The notes under the pieces are model-generated. The model was not told the DNA's origin, did no database searches, and was given only the letters and a program-made list of their open reading frames with translations. From Angiostrongylus vasorum (taxonomy: Eukaryota > Nematoda > Chromadorea > Rhabditida > Metastrongylidae), in contig JADANN010000465.1 in assembly GCA_018806985.1 (NCBI GenBank), forward strand, positions 3,350,912 to 3,414,911: 64,000 nucleotides of DNA, in the 5' to 3' direction. A program made the position numbers and the translations under genes. This document shows positions 44,160 through 57,800 of this stretch, in pieces. The number at the start of each line of letters is the position of its first letter. Position 1 is the stretch's first letter.

Positions 44160-47100
44160 ATGGATGACAACGTTGGGAAATGTATTGGCACACTTATCGT
44201 GACTTTGTGCATATTACTACAGCATTTAATTTATTTCTACTCCTAATGGTGATTTTAGTTGCGCTTATGGCGCGGTGGTGGAAGGCACGCTGAAATAGAC
44301 ATGGGATCGATCCCGGCGCCCTAGGTTTACCAAGCCTTCCATCCTTCCGGGGTTGGCAAATTGATGCCAGACTTGCTTGGAAAGATATCAGCACAGACTC
44401 GATACATCGGTAGGCCAACGCGAGTCTTTGTAAAGGTCAGGTATGCGTTCAATCACCCCCCAACGATGCTTGAAAGAATGCGTGGCGCATGCCTGAGAGG
44501 TTCATCAACACCGAGAGCTTTATCCTTTATCCTTTTATCCAGATGATGATTTTATGCTACTTTTTTAAACCTAACATATGACGTTAACTTGTAAAGGGAA
44601 ATAATCGTTCACGTTGGGCAAGACGTGCTACTTATTTGAAGCCAATGCATGTTTGTTAGGGTCCACCAAACTTAGTCTCCGCTGAGAGTCGACGTGAAGC
44701 AGAACAACTATTCCACAACATTAAACAAGAACTTACCATCGAGGCTGCCACTCAAGTTATACGTGGGTGCCTAAAGACTTTGTTATACACTTGATATCTT
44801 TCTAATTTTTTCGCTCGTCGATGATACCCATGGTGGGAAGTCATTTATAGGAGTTATGATCAGTCTGCTTGTTTTAGGGAAACACGAGAAATCAGTGCGT
44901 CCTATTTCAAATCGCGCAGATGACGGGCGAAATTGTTTTACGGGATTGGGTACTTTTATCGAAGGAACAGATTATTCACACCTACAAAATGTTGTTGGAG
45001 TTTGTCGCCGAGACAGAAGAGTGAGTGATCTGTGGGCTTTCGTATGTTCCAGGTTTTCGCAGAAAATTTCTATAGTTTTCTTGTGGCCTTCTTTCGTTTT
45101 GCCCTTTGAGGAGCTGGAACTTTGTTTCATGCTCCAATTTTTTTGCAGAGAAGCGCAGTGTTATTTGGACAAGTCTCTATCTTATTATGTTCCTATCAAA
45201 CGCATACTTTCATCCAATGCATCTAGCGGAGAGATAAAGTCACCGATCTGCGTTTGGCCGAGAAATTTCTCATTTTAGCTTGTCAAATTATGCACGGACT
45301 GAATTCTTACGTTCTGTTGCAATGATATTGAAACGTGGTATCATTGATGGAAAAACCGGAGACGAAGAGGATTTATTTGGTATCATACATAATCTATTGA
45401 TTAGTCAACATGCTCGTCTGGTAAGCTTTCTTGAAGTCATCATTGTTTCGTGCTTTTCTGTTTAATATGTGAACTTTTACTTTTTTTTCTTTAGCAAGCT
45501 ATCGGCGGAGAGCTGATTTCTGCAGTAACTCATCAGTTCTCATCTTCGTGGAGGAATGCCAAGTTTAGTATTACGTGGGATTTTCATTTGCGAGCAAAAT
45601 CGAAGTTTGAGGTATGCCATCATGGCGTCTCAGATGCTCGGCTTTTTTTTCCTTCTTTTTTTTCCCTACATTTGTCACTAGGCTGTTCAGTTTCTGACGA
45701 ATATCAAAAAATTAGTTCTAGCCGTGAAAACGCCATAATGCAACTCCTATCTTTCATATTTTTGTCCCGCTTTGTAGTCCCTGATTGCTACTACACTCTC
45801 GTGAATTCAGAAAATTACGGTAGGTTGGGATAATAACGATATGTGTTTTTTTCTTTGCAGAATACCGCCCTTAGACGTTTGTTAGAAATGTCTTTGAAGA
45901 CACTACACACCTTGGTATTGCAGTCCAGTATTTTGCCTGATGAATTCGCTCGACGTATATGTGATAAGTTTTTAGAGGTATATTGATTGATTTCCGTTGG
46001 TTTATTTCATTATAGAATGCTATACTAAATTTTTAAGAAGTATATGTCGTCTAAGAAATCCCTTTGTTTCTTGAATTTCTTTAAGGTAGCCGAAACCGCG
46101 TTGTCCTGGAATTTTGCTTCCAAAACGTTTAGTCGACTGTTCTATTTTTGTCAAGTTAGTGTACAGTTAGTGTATTCTGTCTCTAAAGTGATATGGCTAT
46201 CTATTTTTTTCGTTGTTGGAAATCTCGTTGAAATTAAGGTAACAAACTCGTTTCGACCACCAGCATCTTGGAAAGATCTTCTTGAAAATGACGAGTTTTT
46301 CGTTCTTTTTTTTCAGGTATTTGTTTCGATATATTTTTTAAGGCCAACTTTCATTTAACATCGGCATGATTAATCTTTTTTTTTGTATCCGTGAGATTTT
46401 TTATCCTCTTGAATTCGACTAAATATCGTTTCTATAGGGGTGAGTGTGGTGCAATGGTCCGAAGAGTCTTGCAACCTACAAGGGATCGATCCCCGCGCTC
46501 CTGACCCACCAAGCCTTCCATCTTTCCATCCTTCCGAGGTTGCCTAATTGGCACCAGACTTTTTCTGCGACGATAGCAGCACTGGCTCGCTATATCGGTA
46601 GGCCACCGCGAGTCAGTGTAAAGGCCAGATATGCATTCAATCACCTCCAACGATGGTTAATGAAGTCGAATGCATGGCGCATTCGTCAGGGATTGATCAA
46701 CGCCGAGAGCTTTTTATCGTTCCACTATAGTTTTATTATCAGATTTTCGTCGCTTTGTAAGTACCCAATGTTGATAATTACAACTATCTCGAATGATACA
46801 GCCTAGTTTTCAGCTCCATGCAAAAATCCGTACAGATGAAGCGCTTTCGCTTCGTTCCCTTTCGTGCCTTGTGCAGCTAGCTGGTCTGTCTGGCGACGTG
46901 CTCTCTTCTTCGGATTTCACAAAACACTATATGAAGCTTTATATTGATTCGCTATTGGATCTTTTTGCTGAAGGTTCCTTTACACACTTGTTAGTCTTCG
47001 CTTTTGCACTGTGGAATTTGAGAAGAAAATTGTCTAAGTTTCTTTCTCACCATTTCACCTCCATAGTGTTAAAAAAGTTAAACTGTTGACTATCATCGGC

Positions 47101-50100
47101 GTTTTTTTATGGCTAACGTTTAGGTCCACTCCCCCATGAAGTCAGTCATTTCTGTACGATAGTGACTCGTCTGTTCCAGTACCGCCCAATTCAGATGATC
47201 ATGCAAATTGGGCCCGATCTCAGAGATCGATTCTTGACTTATCTCTCACGATATATTCAACATCTTACGAAGCAAGCGATGTACAAGGCAATTGGCGCAG
47301 GTGAGCACGATGATCATCACTCGGTGGCACTACTATATGATTCATGGACTTTGCTATTAAGAGGTCGATGGAGGTTGGAACTGTCTCAAGAGGAAGAAAC
47401 AGTAATAGGTGAGCTGGAAGCTGACAACTTTCTTTTTAGTAGGATATTGCAGACATATTTGCAAAACTCCGAACTGCAGGTGTCTGCTGAGGGGATCGAA
47501 CCTCGTTATTACCCATTCCGAGGGCTAACGTGTTTACCATCACATCATGCGTGTCCTTCGTTTAGCCTTTCTCTCAGCCGTCTTTAGGTTTTCTTTTCGG
47601 CAGGAAATCGGCGTATATTTCAAAGCCTTCGAAGAATCCTTTTGTTCCCCCCCTTTCTTAATCGGTTAAGCGGTAAATACTGAAGTAGAGAAGTAGTTGG
47701 TGAGAGAGTTTCCACTGGCATTCTAGGTCTTTTCTTCCATTATGTAGTATCAACTTTTCGAAAGACCCTGTCGAAACTGCGGTTTATTTTTTCTCAGCGT
47801 AACGTTAAACTACATGGCCTGCAACATTTTACTGTCATCTGTCATTTTCATTATCAATATTTTCACTTCTGCCACAAACACGGATCTTCGTCATATGAGG
47901 GATCTCGAGCCGGTAGTCGCCAGGCGACGTGGCGCGTCCCCAGCTGGAGGATAGGGGGTTAATCGCGGGCCAAAAGCGACGTTTAATTCGCTGAGACGCA
48001 GGTGGATCCAGGGGATGGATTCCCTGTTTCAAGAAGAAGGATGACCTCCACGATATCGGCAACTATCGCCCAAGCTGCGTGCTCTCTGTCTGTCTACAAA
48101 CTTTTCATTCGAGTCATCCTGAACAAGTTTGGCAGAACACTGGACGAAGGGCAGCAATGTGAGCAAGCAGGGATTTCGAGAAGGATTTAGTACGATGGAC
48201 CACATTATACGATAACAAAAACTTATTGAAGTATCCCGAGTGTACAAAAGACCGCTCTGTCTCATTTTCAACTATTTAAAGAAGGCCTTTGACCCAATTG
48301 AGATAGAAGCAGTCATGGAAGCCCTTGATGGTCAAGAAGTTGTTACTCAGTATATAATTCTTCGTGAACTTTAGAAGAACTTCACAACCATGATATCACC
48401 ATTCTACAACGATATTAATATCGACGTCAAAAGAGGAGTTAGGCAAGGCTATACTATCTCGCCGAAATTATTACTGCTTTCCTCGAGAACGTCATGCGAA
48501 CATTGGAATGGGACAACAGGGGGAGTGAAAATCGATGGTCGGCAATTACACCATCTTCGCTTTGCTGAAGATATACTAGTGATATAACACCATATATTAG
48601 ACAAGCGGAACGAATGCTTGCCGGTTTTAATAAAGCCTGTGAAAAGTATTGCTGTTCAACTAGATCTCACAAAAAACGATGTTCATGAGGAATGGATTGG
48701 TTTCATATGCCCCGTTCACGCTCAACGGAACGAATATCATCGAATGTCCAGTTAGGTCTATCGAGCTCGGGAAATCAACACGATGAACGACTTAGCTCCA
48801 GAGCTGAGCAGAAGGAAACGAGCGGCTTGAGGAGCTTTCAAGAGCATCGAGGGTGTAGTGAAGAGGACAAAAACACCCGATCCCATGCCCACCTATTTCG
48901 ACGCAACGGTACTTCCTGCCTTAACGTATGCGTCAGAAACCTGGTCGCTGCCTAAGCAGGATGAATCTCAGATCATCAGACCACTCAGCGTAATTGAACA
49001 CGCAGTCGAAAGGACGATGATAGGAGTATCTCGTGTCACACAAGTAACGGAAGGGATCCGTAGGTCCGACATGCGTCAAGGAAATCAAGGATGCGGTTCT
49101 TTTCGCCGAAACAGTCGAACATAAAATGGGCGGGACAGGTAATGCGTATGAATGACAACCGATGGACAAGAGCCGGTAGTGACTGGATTCCTCGGCATGT
49201 CAAACGCACTCGAGGTAGACCACCGCCCCGATGATCAGAGTTTTTCACGAAAAGTCTAGAAGAAAGAAATAATGCTCAGCGAGTTCTAAGAGCTAGCAGA
49301 ACCCTACTAGATAAGTCACTGGACGATCAACAAGACTACAGGTGATGCAGGTGATACCACAGCGATGGTGAGATATTCGAAAAACTTGGACCCCGGGCCA
49401 GATCGAACCACGGTTACCCTTTCTGGGGGCTCGCGTACTGCACACTGCGCCACGGAGGGCCTTGCTCTGCGTTTCTCTCAGCTAGCTTTCATTTCATTTC
49501 TGTTTATCTAGCTCTTCCATCTATTTACTTTCTCGTGTTCTCCATGTTCGTGGAATAAAGAGGTTTTTTAATATTAAGATAACGAACTCATCAATGGGCC
49601 GAATCTACAGATTGTCAAAAACTTTGTGGAATGCGTTCTTGCACCGCCTCTTGGTTGCAGGCCACCTGTTTACACCGTGGACGACGATGGAGAAGATGAT
49701 AGAGTGGTATCGTTATTGAATGTCACAAGAATTTAGATTCTTATCACGAATTCCGTCCCCATTTAGCTTTTCAATGATCTGTTGACTCCTCTAGGAACAA
49801 TGACATGCTACAGTGTTCGCGACTTTATGGATATAATGATTCATTTGGTCCGAGAGCGCGTAGCGGAATTCAGAACAATGGCGTTTGATTCCACAGATCT
49901 AACCCGTCTACCATTTTGGCAGGAAGACTTGCACTGGATTTTGCTCATCATTAGTAAGGCTGTTCTTTATATCCTATGTCTCTGTCACATCTTTTCTTCT
50001 TTACATGATCCGTCATAACATCTGCTGTGCGGATCTCAGCACTTCTTGAATTTAATCCATTTTTTTCTGACTGATAATCTACAAAGCTCTTCGAACGTTT

Positions 50101-51766
50101 TGCGTGTCATTGTGGATGCTGCTTGATGATTTTATCTCCTTGATGTCGTAGAATGCTGATCGAGCAGCCTTGAAGATAGCCAGCCTAAGGCGTTCCCACA
50201 TGGTTTGTGACAAGGCGTTGGAGAGGTGCTGGAACTAGAACCTTGCTTCCTGGTGGACTTCTTCGTCGGGGTCACCTTTTGGGAGTAAATTCTTATTCAC
50301 TTCTGTCGTCACGCGCACTTAGGAAAACCCTAGTATAACAATAATGGTTACGCACACTCGGGAAAATCCTAATGTAACAATAACTCAAGAGATCGACTTT
50401 GTAAAAACCTCGGCATAATAATCGATATATGTGTGTATATCCCACGACCGACTTTCTGTTAACCTCAGCATTGACGAAGTAGTTCTTTATATTCTTGTTG
50501 AGAAAACAAGAGGTGTTATTTTATTCTTTATTCAGGAACAAGCTGATGTTTCGGCGGATTTCGCCTTCCTCAGAGCCTGGAAAGGTCAAGTTGACAGCAA
50601 TCTATCTAGGCCGCATAGATTGCTGTCAACTTAACCTTTCCAGGCCCTGAAGGCGAAATCCGCCGAAACGTCAGCTTGTTCCCCTGAAGGAAGTATGTGT
50701 GTATATGTTCTTAGGAACTGCCCGTTTTTAGCGGACGCGAGGTTGGTACAGGTGTTCTTATCGTTGTTGTTTTTGTTCAGTGGCTGACTTTTCGACAATT
50801 TAGCCTTCTCAGAGTCTTCCCGTTGGACCATCTCGTGTTTTGCACGTGAACATGACCCCTCGTGAACAACGCACAGGTGGTCCAACGTCCAGGCTCTGAG
50901 GAAGGCGAAGTCGCTGAAGAGTGAGCCACTGAACAAAGATAACAAGAAGAACATCTATACCAACCTCATGTCTGCCAAAAAAAGGGAGTTCGTAAATGTG
51001 GCAGTATTTTCCCTTGGTATTTAGCTAACACTTTGTTAGTGGATATCAAACTATAACTAGCAAGTTGGTACAGAACTTTACCAGGTTGTGCTTCGGCGCC
51101 TTCGCTTTCGCCTTCTTCAGAGTCGCAGTGACTGGAATCGATAATACACAACCATTCGTTATCATGTTCTGAGTATTTGTTGTTGCATAGTATAGATTCC
51201 ATTGGAATGGAGCGCAGCTCGAATGAAGTACTTCTATTTGACACTGCTCAAATGTATACGATGGTTGTTGATGTATTGCGATCCAATGTGAACTACTTTC
51301 ATGGTGGCAGAAATATTGGTGTAACAGTTTGGTTAAAAAATCTAAAGGCTGCAGCTGGTGCTGACCTGGAAGCTCGTTAAATCGGCTGCAAACGAACTTG
51401 CAAACGATATTTTATCTTTTGAATCACATTGGAAAAATGAAAAAGTTCGGTAAATGGTGTAATTCAACAACGACCGGAAACTGACGTCATTATGAAGTAT
51501 GTTGTATGTTTCCTTTGCACACCAAAAACGATCTATTTCTCGATTGCATTGTGACATGATGTTGAAATGTGGATCTTACACGGTCACTTCAGACCTAGTT
51601 AGTGGACAGACGAAAAGCTCTTAATCACCTCATAAAGCGGAGTCTACCATAGGGGGAGGTTATGGTGACGCCTTCGTATTAGTGCACGTCAAGCTTCTGC
51701 AATCTGGATAAATGATCACAGCGGGGAATTGCTGTTACAAATTTTATGGAAAGCATCAAAATTGCG

Positions 51767-51832
<66 letters not shown>

Positions 51833-54800
51833 TGCAAGAGTCATCCTTCGGAGGTTGAAGTGGTTATACTACAAATCCCGGGGCAGTCAGCTGATCTCAC
51901 TGAAAATACTATCTGCTACTTTTTCATGAACCTTAACAACTAATTCCAAGGAGTTTTTAAAAAAATCGGCGTTGTCGGAAATATTCCGAAGGATTTCATA
52001 GCATCCACTACTTCAGGTTTTCATGTCACTGGAGATAAGTTTCTAGTTTTTTTGGCACAGTATCTAGTTTTTAACAATGTTTCGTTGTTATGAATAAACC
52101 AAGGGCGCGTGGCGCAGTGGTCGGAAGCGTCCTGCAGTACACACGTGAAATCGATCCCCGCGCGCATGCCCACCAAGCCTTCCATCTCTCAGGGTTCGGC
52201 AAATTGGTGCCAGACTTGTCTGGGAGAATGGCAGCACTGGTTCGATACATCGGTAGTTCACCGCGAGTCATTGTAAAGGCCAGATATGCATTCAGTCACC
52301 TCCAAACGATGCTTAATGAAGTCGAATGCATGGCGCATGCCTCAGGGGGTTGATCAACGCAGAGTTTTATCCTTTATCCTTTATGAATAAACCAAACTTG
52401 CTGTTTATAATTCGCTCATTTGATTATCTTCCGAATAGTTACTGAAGCTTAGTTCGAATCTTGTGGCTCATCCTTATTTTTCAGGTAATTCTATAGTAAG
52501 CGAAGACATTGATGGAACTTGTCGTACAGAGCCAGAAGTGTTTGATAATTCCATTGCGCTTGTAAAAGATAGAGGTCAAGTGTTCAGGTTAGAAGATACT
52601 GACGCCTTCCTTGCACGATGTATTGAAGATCCTGGTGCTGATCGTTCAGAAGCTGATACTTTGGTAGATCCATATTTACGGTATTGTTCAATTTTTTCAG
52701 CTTGAGCAATATTTTCATTTTAATATGGAGTTTACAAATGGGAAACTTTTTTCAGTTTAATCGGTGAAGTGCTTGCATGGGCAGCTCTTGAACACCAGCT
52801 GTTATCCGAAGGTGCTCCGGAATTCGTTAGTCCTGAATTAACAAGGTTCGCACTGCTTAAAAAACCCTCCTGTTGCTACTTTTGGACACGAAAGTTCGAT
52901 CATCTAGTTTAGATCATCGCTTCTGTGCATGAAAAGACTGCTGAGCGCTGCGAGCTGTTCTGTTGAGCATGCGGTAGATTTCATATTGGATCGTTATTTT
53001 GCTAGTAACGTTCGCGATCTTTCGACTTCTCCCACAAGAGAACTTCTTTCGAAGCTGTTGTTATTGTGTAAACTGCATTGTACTACAGGATGCAGATGCA
53101 TTGATGCTACCTGTTCTTCCACATACAGGAACGTTTGCTCTACTTGTTGTAAAACTTGTTGTACATAAAGTATTCACAATTCTGAAGAATTTTGGTGGGG
53201 AGGAGAAGTGAGTTTCCACTTCAGTCCTGGTTTATTGTGATTGTTGTGTATACCCTTCCGTCCTATGTAGTTACTTACGTATTAATAATATTTTACTACC
53301 TCAGATTATGCTTGGACGCTGTAAATTTGCTAATTGGAATGATTGATCCGTATGCGACGTCACTTGCATCAGCACCGGAGCTTTTTGATCATCTTGTTCA
53401 GCTAGATATTGCGGCATTGCCGAGTAGGTAAGTGGAGATGTTCATGTGTTTTCTATCGTTTTTATTTAACCACAAGGACCAGCTCTTGGTTTTTTGGCAA
53501 CCTGTGTACATGGAGAGTTCAGAATATAAAACTGAACCCGTAAAAGGGGTCCTACCCATTTTCCTAAGGGTGTAAATGTTCCCTCTGAAATGTTTTTTTC
53601 AGTCTGGATTTGTAAATTAAAAATTTCGTGAAGGGAACATTGTAAACGTTGTTTAAGCCTTTAAAATTTCCAATGCTGGCGTCACAATCACTAGCGTCAG
53701 CGGTAAATTAGAGGAACTATCTTGTTATGTTCTACGAAATTCTGACTGTTCAATCGTTCAGCTGTTCATTGCACGAACTTCTACGGAAAAAATGGTGAAA
53801 AGAGTTTTTTAGGCTCCAGAGTCAGGTTTTTATCTTTGTTGAATACGAAAGGTTGAATTTTTTTTTGTCGAAAACCCTTAGATTTTGCTTTTTTTAATTC
53901 GAGCTGGCGAAGTTCATCCTCAACTGAATCATAATTCTTTAACGCTTAGCGCCCAAGCCCAATTTTAGATCTTTATTTTAGATCTTGGCATACTCCTCCA
54001 TTTAAACGCGATTGTAAGCTGATAGTGGTTTTTTTTTCATGAACTCTATAGTTTGACCAGTTTGAAATTTGAAAGCTTGATAGAGAAGTTCCTTGTGCTA
54101 TGGGGGGAATGTGTGTTCTTACTTACTACATGTTATTATGTTGGACCATATATCCGGCTGTGAGGTGGTCGCAGGCGGCTTGCGATACACATGTGAGCTC
54201 TGGTACGATCCAGCACCCAGACCTTACCAAACATTTCATACCAACAGGGTCGGTAAATTGCTATCAGACTTGGGATGATAGCAGCACTGATTTGATGCAT
54301 GGGAAGACCACGTCAATTCATTGTATAAGCTAAATATATATTCTATCACCTCAAACGATGCTCGCCGAAGACAAATGCGTGGCTTATTTCTCAAGGATTG
54401 ACGGCGAACGCTTTATTCTTTATTCTTTTACCTCGATACTCTAAACACATTGCTGTCTTTTTTTGTTTTTTGGTAATAAATGACCGCTCTTCACGTTTAC
54501 TGTGCCGATCCCAGCAGTTCCCACATTCGATTCGTTTCCTCGCATCCATTATCCACGAAGATCTTCCAACTTTTACGTGTGGCTTCGGATACTGGCTGAC
54601 GATTTTCTTTTCATCTTGAATGTCATAGAATGCTGATCGAGTCGATTCTCTCCGGAGTTCTGGGATAGCCGGGCTGGAGCGTTCCCAATTGAATTGCAGA
54701 AAATGTTTTTTTTTTCGCACAAATGCGATACTAATTTACTAACCCCGGAGGGATGAAAAGCTTGATTAGCCCAGAGCAGAATCGAACTAGTACCATGCTC

Positions 54801-57800
54801 GTGATCACCGACATCACTACCACTGTGCTATCCGCCCCTTGACACACTGGTATCAGTAATCATAATGTTAACTTTATATTTACTGCCTGTTATATTTTTT
54901 CATGACAAGGAATTATGTGTGACACAACCATAATGATGCTGAGATATTTGCAAAACTACGGACCGCAGGTGTCTGCGGTAGGGAACGAATGCGCTATTAT
55001 TACCTTTATTATAAAAAAGTTAACATTGTGATTCTCACTACAACCTCAGCTAAATTGGGTTCGTTGCCGATTTGGGTTCCCCAGATCCATCCCGTTGACG
55101 GTTGATTGCTGATGGCACTGATCGATAAAACTACCTTAGAGACAGGCGAAATGAAGGACCCCCACGCTGTGGTGTTGAACGCGTTATGCCATGGGAGAGG
55201 TAATAGCGCGTTCGTTCCCCACCGCAGACACCTGTGATCCAGAGTTTTGGCAATTATCTCTGCATCATTGTGATTGCCATCAGTTTTTGAAATTCTGTTT
55301 TGCAACTTTTGTTAGATTTACGTATGTATTTCCGTATTGCTCATTCCCTCAATCCGATCACTAGTGAAATAACAGTCAGTTAAGAGCTTAACGTGGTGAA
55401 ATGTCCTGAGCCGGTCAATTTCAGTGCTCAAAGTACAGTAGCCCTAGCGGAACGAACTGCTACCAGAGACAGTTTTTTTTTGCAAATTCTCGTGCCTATA
55501 GAATAGTTTGTCTTTCCTTGCACAATATCTTTGTTTCATTGGCTATTGTGTTAGTTGGCCAGTGAATTAGGGAGTTGGTCGGATTTGTCTTTTGTCCGCC
55601 ATCTGTACGTGGAATGCTCGACTTTGTATTAATTCGCCACGCGGGACTTTTTTCCTTAACTGCCGTGAAAAACCTCGTGTCTGGGTTATAACATTTTATA
55701 GCAATAACAACTGTACAATAATAATATGTAATATGTGACGATATGTGGTTAAGTGGATGGATATGAGCAAGATTGAAATGAGAACAAGTGATACAATTGA
55801 AGGAAGTTAGGCGGACACTGGAGTTGGAGCACTAAGGAACTGAGGGACTGGATGAAGACCGAACGAACGCTGCGAGCACTTGAAGGCGAATGCCGATGAG
55901 CTCCCGGTATTACTTCTGTAGTGGGTGGAGCTTTGCCAGAGGGAACTAAAGACAGTGCTGACCCAGGGCATGACACGGTACATTGGGAGAAGTACATCAC
56001 AAGAGGCGGTATGCCAGAGACTTTTATCGAAACTACATGTCGAAACGGTATAAAGATTTATACATTATGAATGGATAGGTTTAAGTTAGTTATAAGTAAA
56101 TAATTAGTATAGGACACATGTGATATTGTAGAGAATAGGAACTGTTTAGGGAATAGTTACTATAGCTATCGAGATATTGCAGAAAGTGTAGCAGAAAAAA
56201 AGAATGCTCAGAAGTGCATATTTTCTGCCCAACACATTGAAATCAATGCATTTCGATCACTATGCGTTGTGCTTTGATCATAATCCATGAAATTACAGAA
56301 CTCTTCTCATGAAAGCACTAGTGCTTATCGGAGCTGCAACGCATGATCAGCAATTACAAGAGGATATGTCGGCAAGGGTTGGCTGATTATTATTGAAATA
56401 GACTCTGATTCTCAGAGTTAAATGTTTCTACAACCCTATGGCAGAAAAAAAATTGTGATAATTGTATGTTTTTTTAGATATTAGATCCCTTAGGCCAGCG
56501 GTTTGCAACAGTTTGTCAGCAGTCGCCGAGTTCAGAAGTAGATAGTCAACTAGTAGATCTCATTCAATGCATGGATGGTGTAGCAAGGGCTAGTCAACCA
56601 CACTCAGCTGCAATACTTTTCAGTAAGTTAAAGCTTTATATCTATTTTTAAGTAAGATTTTCACCTTTTCTAATCGGAATGGGACATCTATTTCTTGAGA
56701 TTGCAGAATTTCTCATCCCAGTGCTCGAAAGTTGCGTTTCATTAATGAAGTCACGTTCGTATTCCCAACCAATTGTCTCAGCCATTTTATTGCTTATCCA
56801 CAACGTAACAACCAAAGTTTCAGTATACGTTGATGACAAGGTTAATTTTTTTCATTTCTCAAGTATTGCAAATTTTAATACTAAATTTGATGTAATCTCC
56901 CAACAATTTACCACCTCATCGTGCCCGGGAGATGTTTCTGGGTGTCGGGCTGCGATGTACAGCGAAGGGATTTGCACCCTTGGCAGGGTCTCCCAAGCTG
57001 AGAAGTAGTCTGGCTTTCCATCAGGAAGCCCAGCTTAGAGTAAACCAATACGAGGATCCACCACCGTCCTGGTGTCAAACTAGTCGCATGTCGCCAACTC
57101 TCCTTGTGAGCCACAAGAGCGGTAAATGCCAGTGGAGGTGACGACCTGCAACCTTGGGATGCCAGGGAACCACAATGGCTAAACCACCAAATCTCTGAAA
57201 AAGTGGAGGTAATGTAGGGACCCGCACAACCATTGAGGGGGGGAGTGGCATCCAGGTATCCAAATAAGTAAGTAAATTTGTTGTGAAGTTTTATTGTAGC
57301 CAGAGGTCCTAGAATTTAAAATTAAGGGAAGTATGCTGGATTAACTTCGTAAAATAGATATTTTATTCTGTACGATGACTTTCAAAATTTGTGACAAAAT
57401 CGTTTGTTTGCGAAGAGATTTAAGTTACGTACGAGAAAACGTTTAGTTTCTTTACTTGCAAAGCGTTTTCATTTATTTTTTTAGTGTTTTTGTTTCGCAT
57501 ATATGTTTATAACGTAGTTTTACGTGTAGTATATAAAATGCTTTAGGAAGACTCTGCCACGTTATATCGTACTATTATAATGATTGTTGATGTTTATCGT
57601 TCGGAACAAGCAGCACGATTTGTTGATATGACGGAAAACGACGAAGATAAGGGGAATGATTTGGTAATATTTTCTGAAATCCATGAAAATGATCCTGGTC
57701 GAGTGTCTATAGGTCTTTCATTTATTACCGTTTAGATCATATTCTTAGATATTCTTTCTAATGTTCTGTCGAAAGATATTCTTGAAGGTGGTGAAGATAA

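Noticed and set aside
45149..45278. Extra exportin-4 exon after a TTTTGCAG acceptor at 45148
   Set aside because: Exons 44878-45020 and 45279-45420 join in phase and match the family without it, and the intervening sequence has no similarity.
48029..49248. Minus-strand frames of 70-80 codons opposite the RTE remnant
   Set aside because: They are antisense to the recognisable reverse transcriptase fragments on the plus strand.
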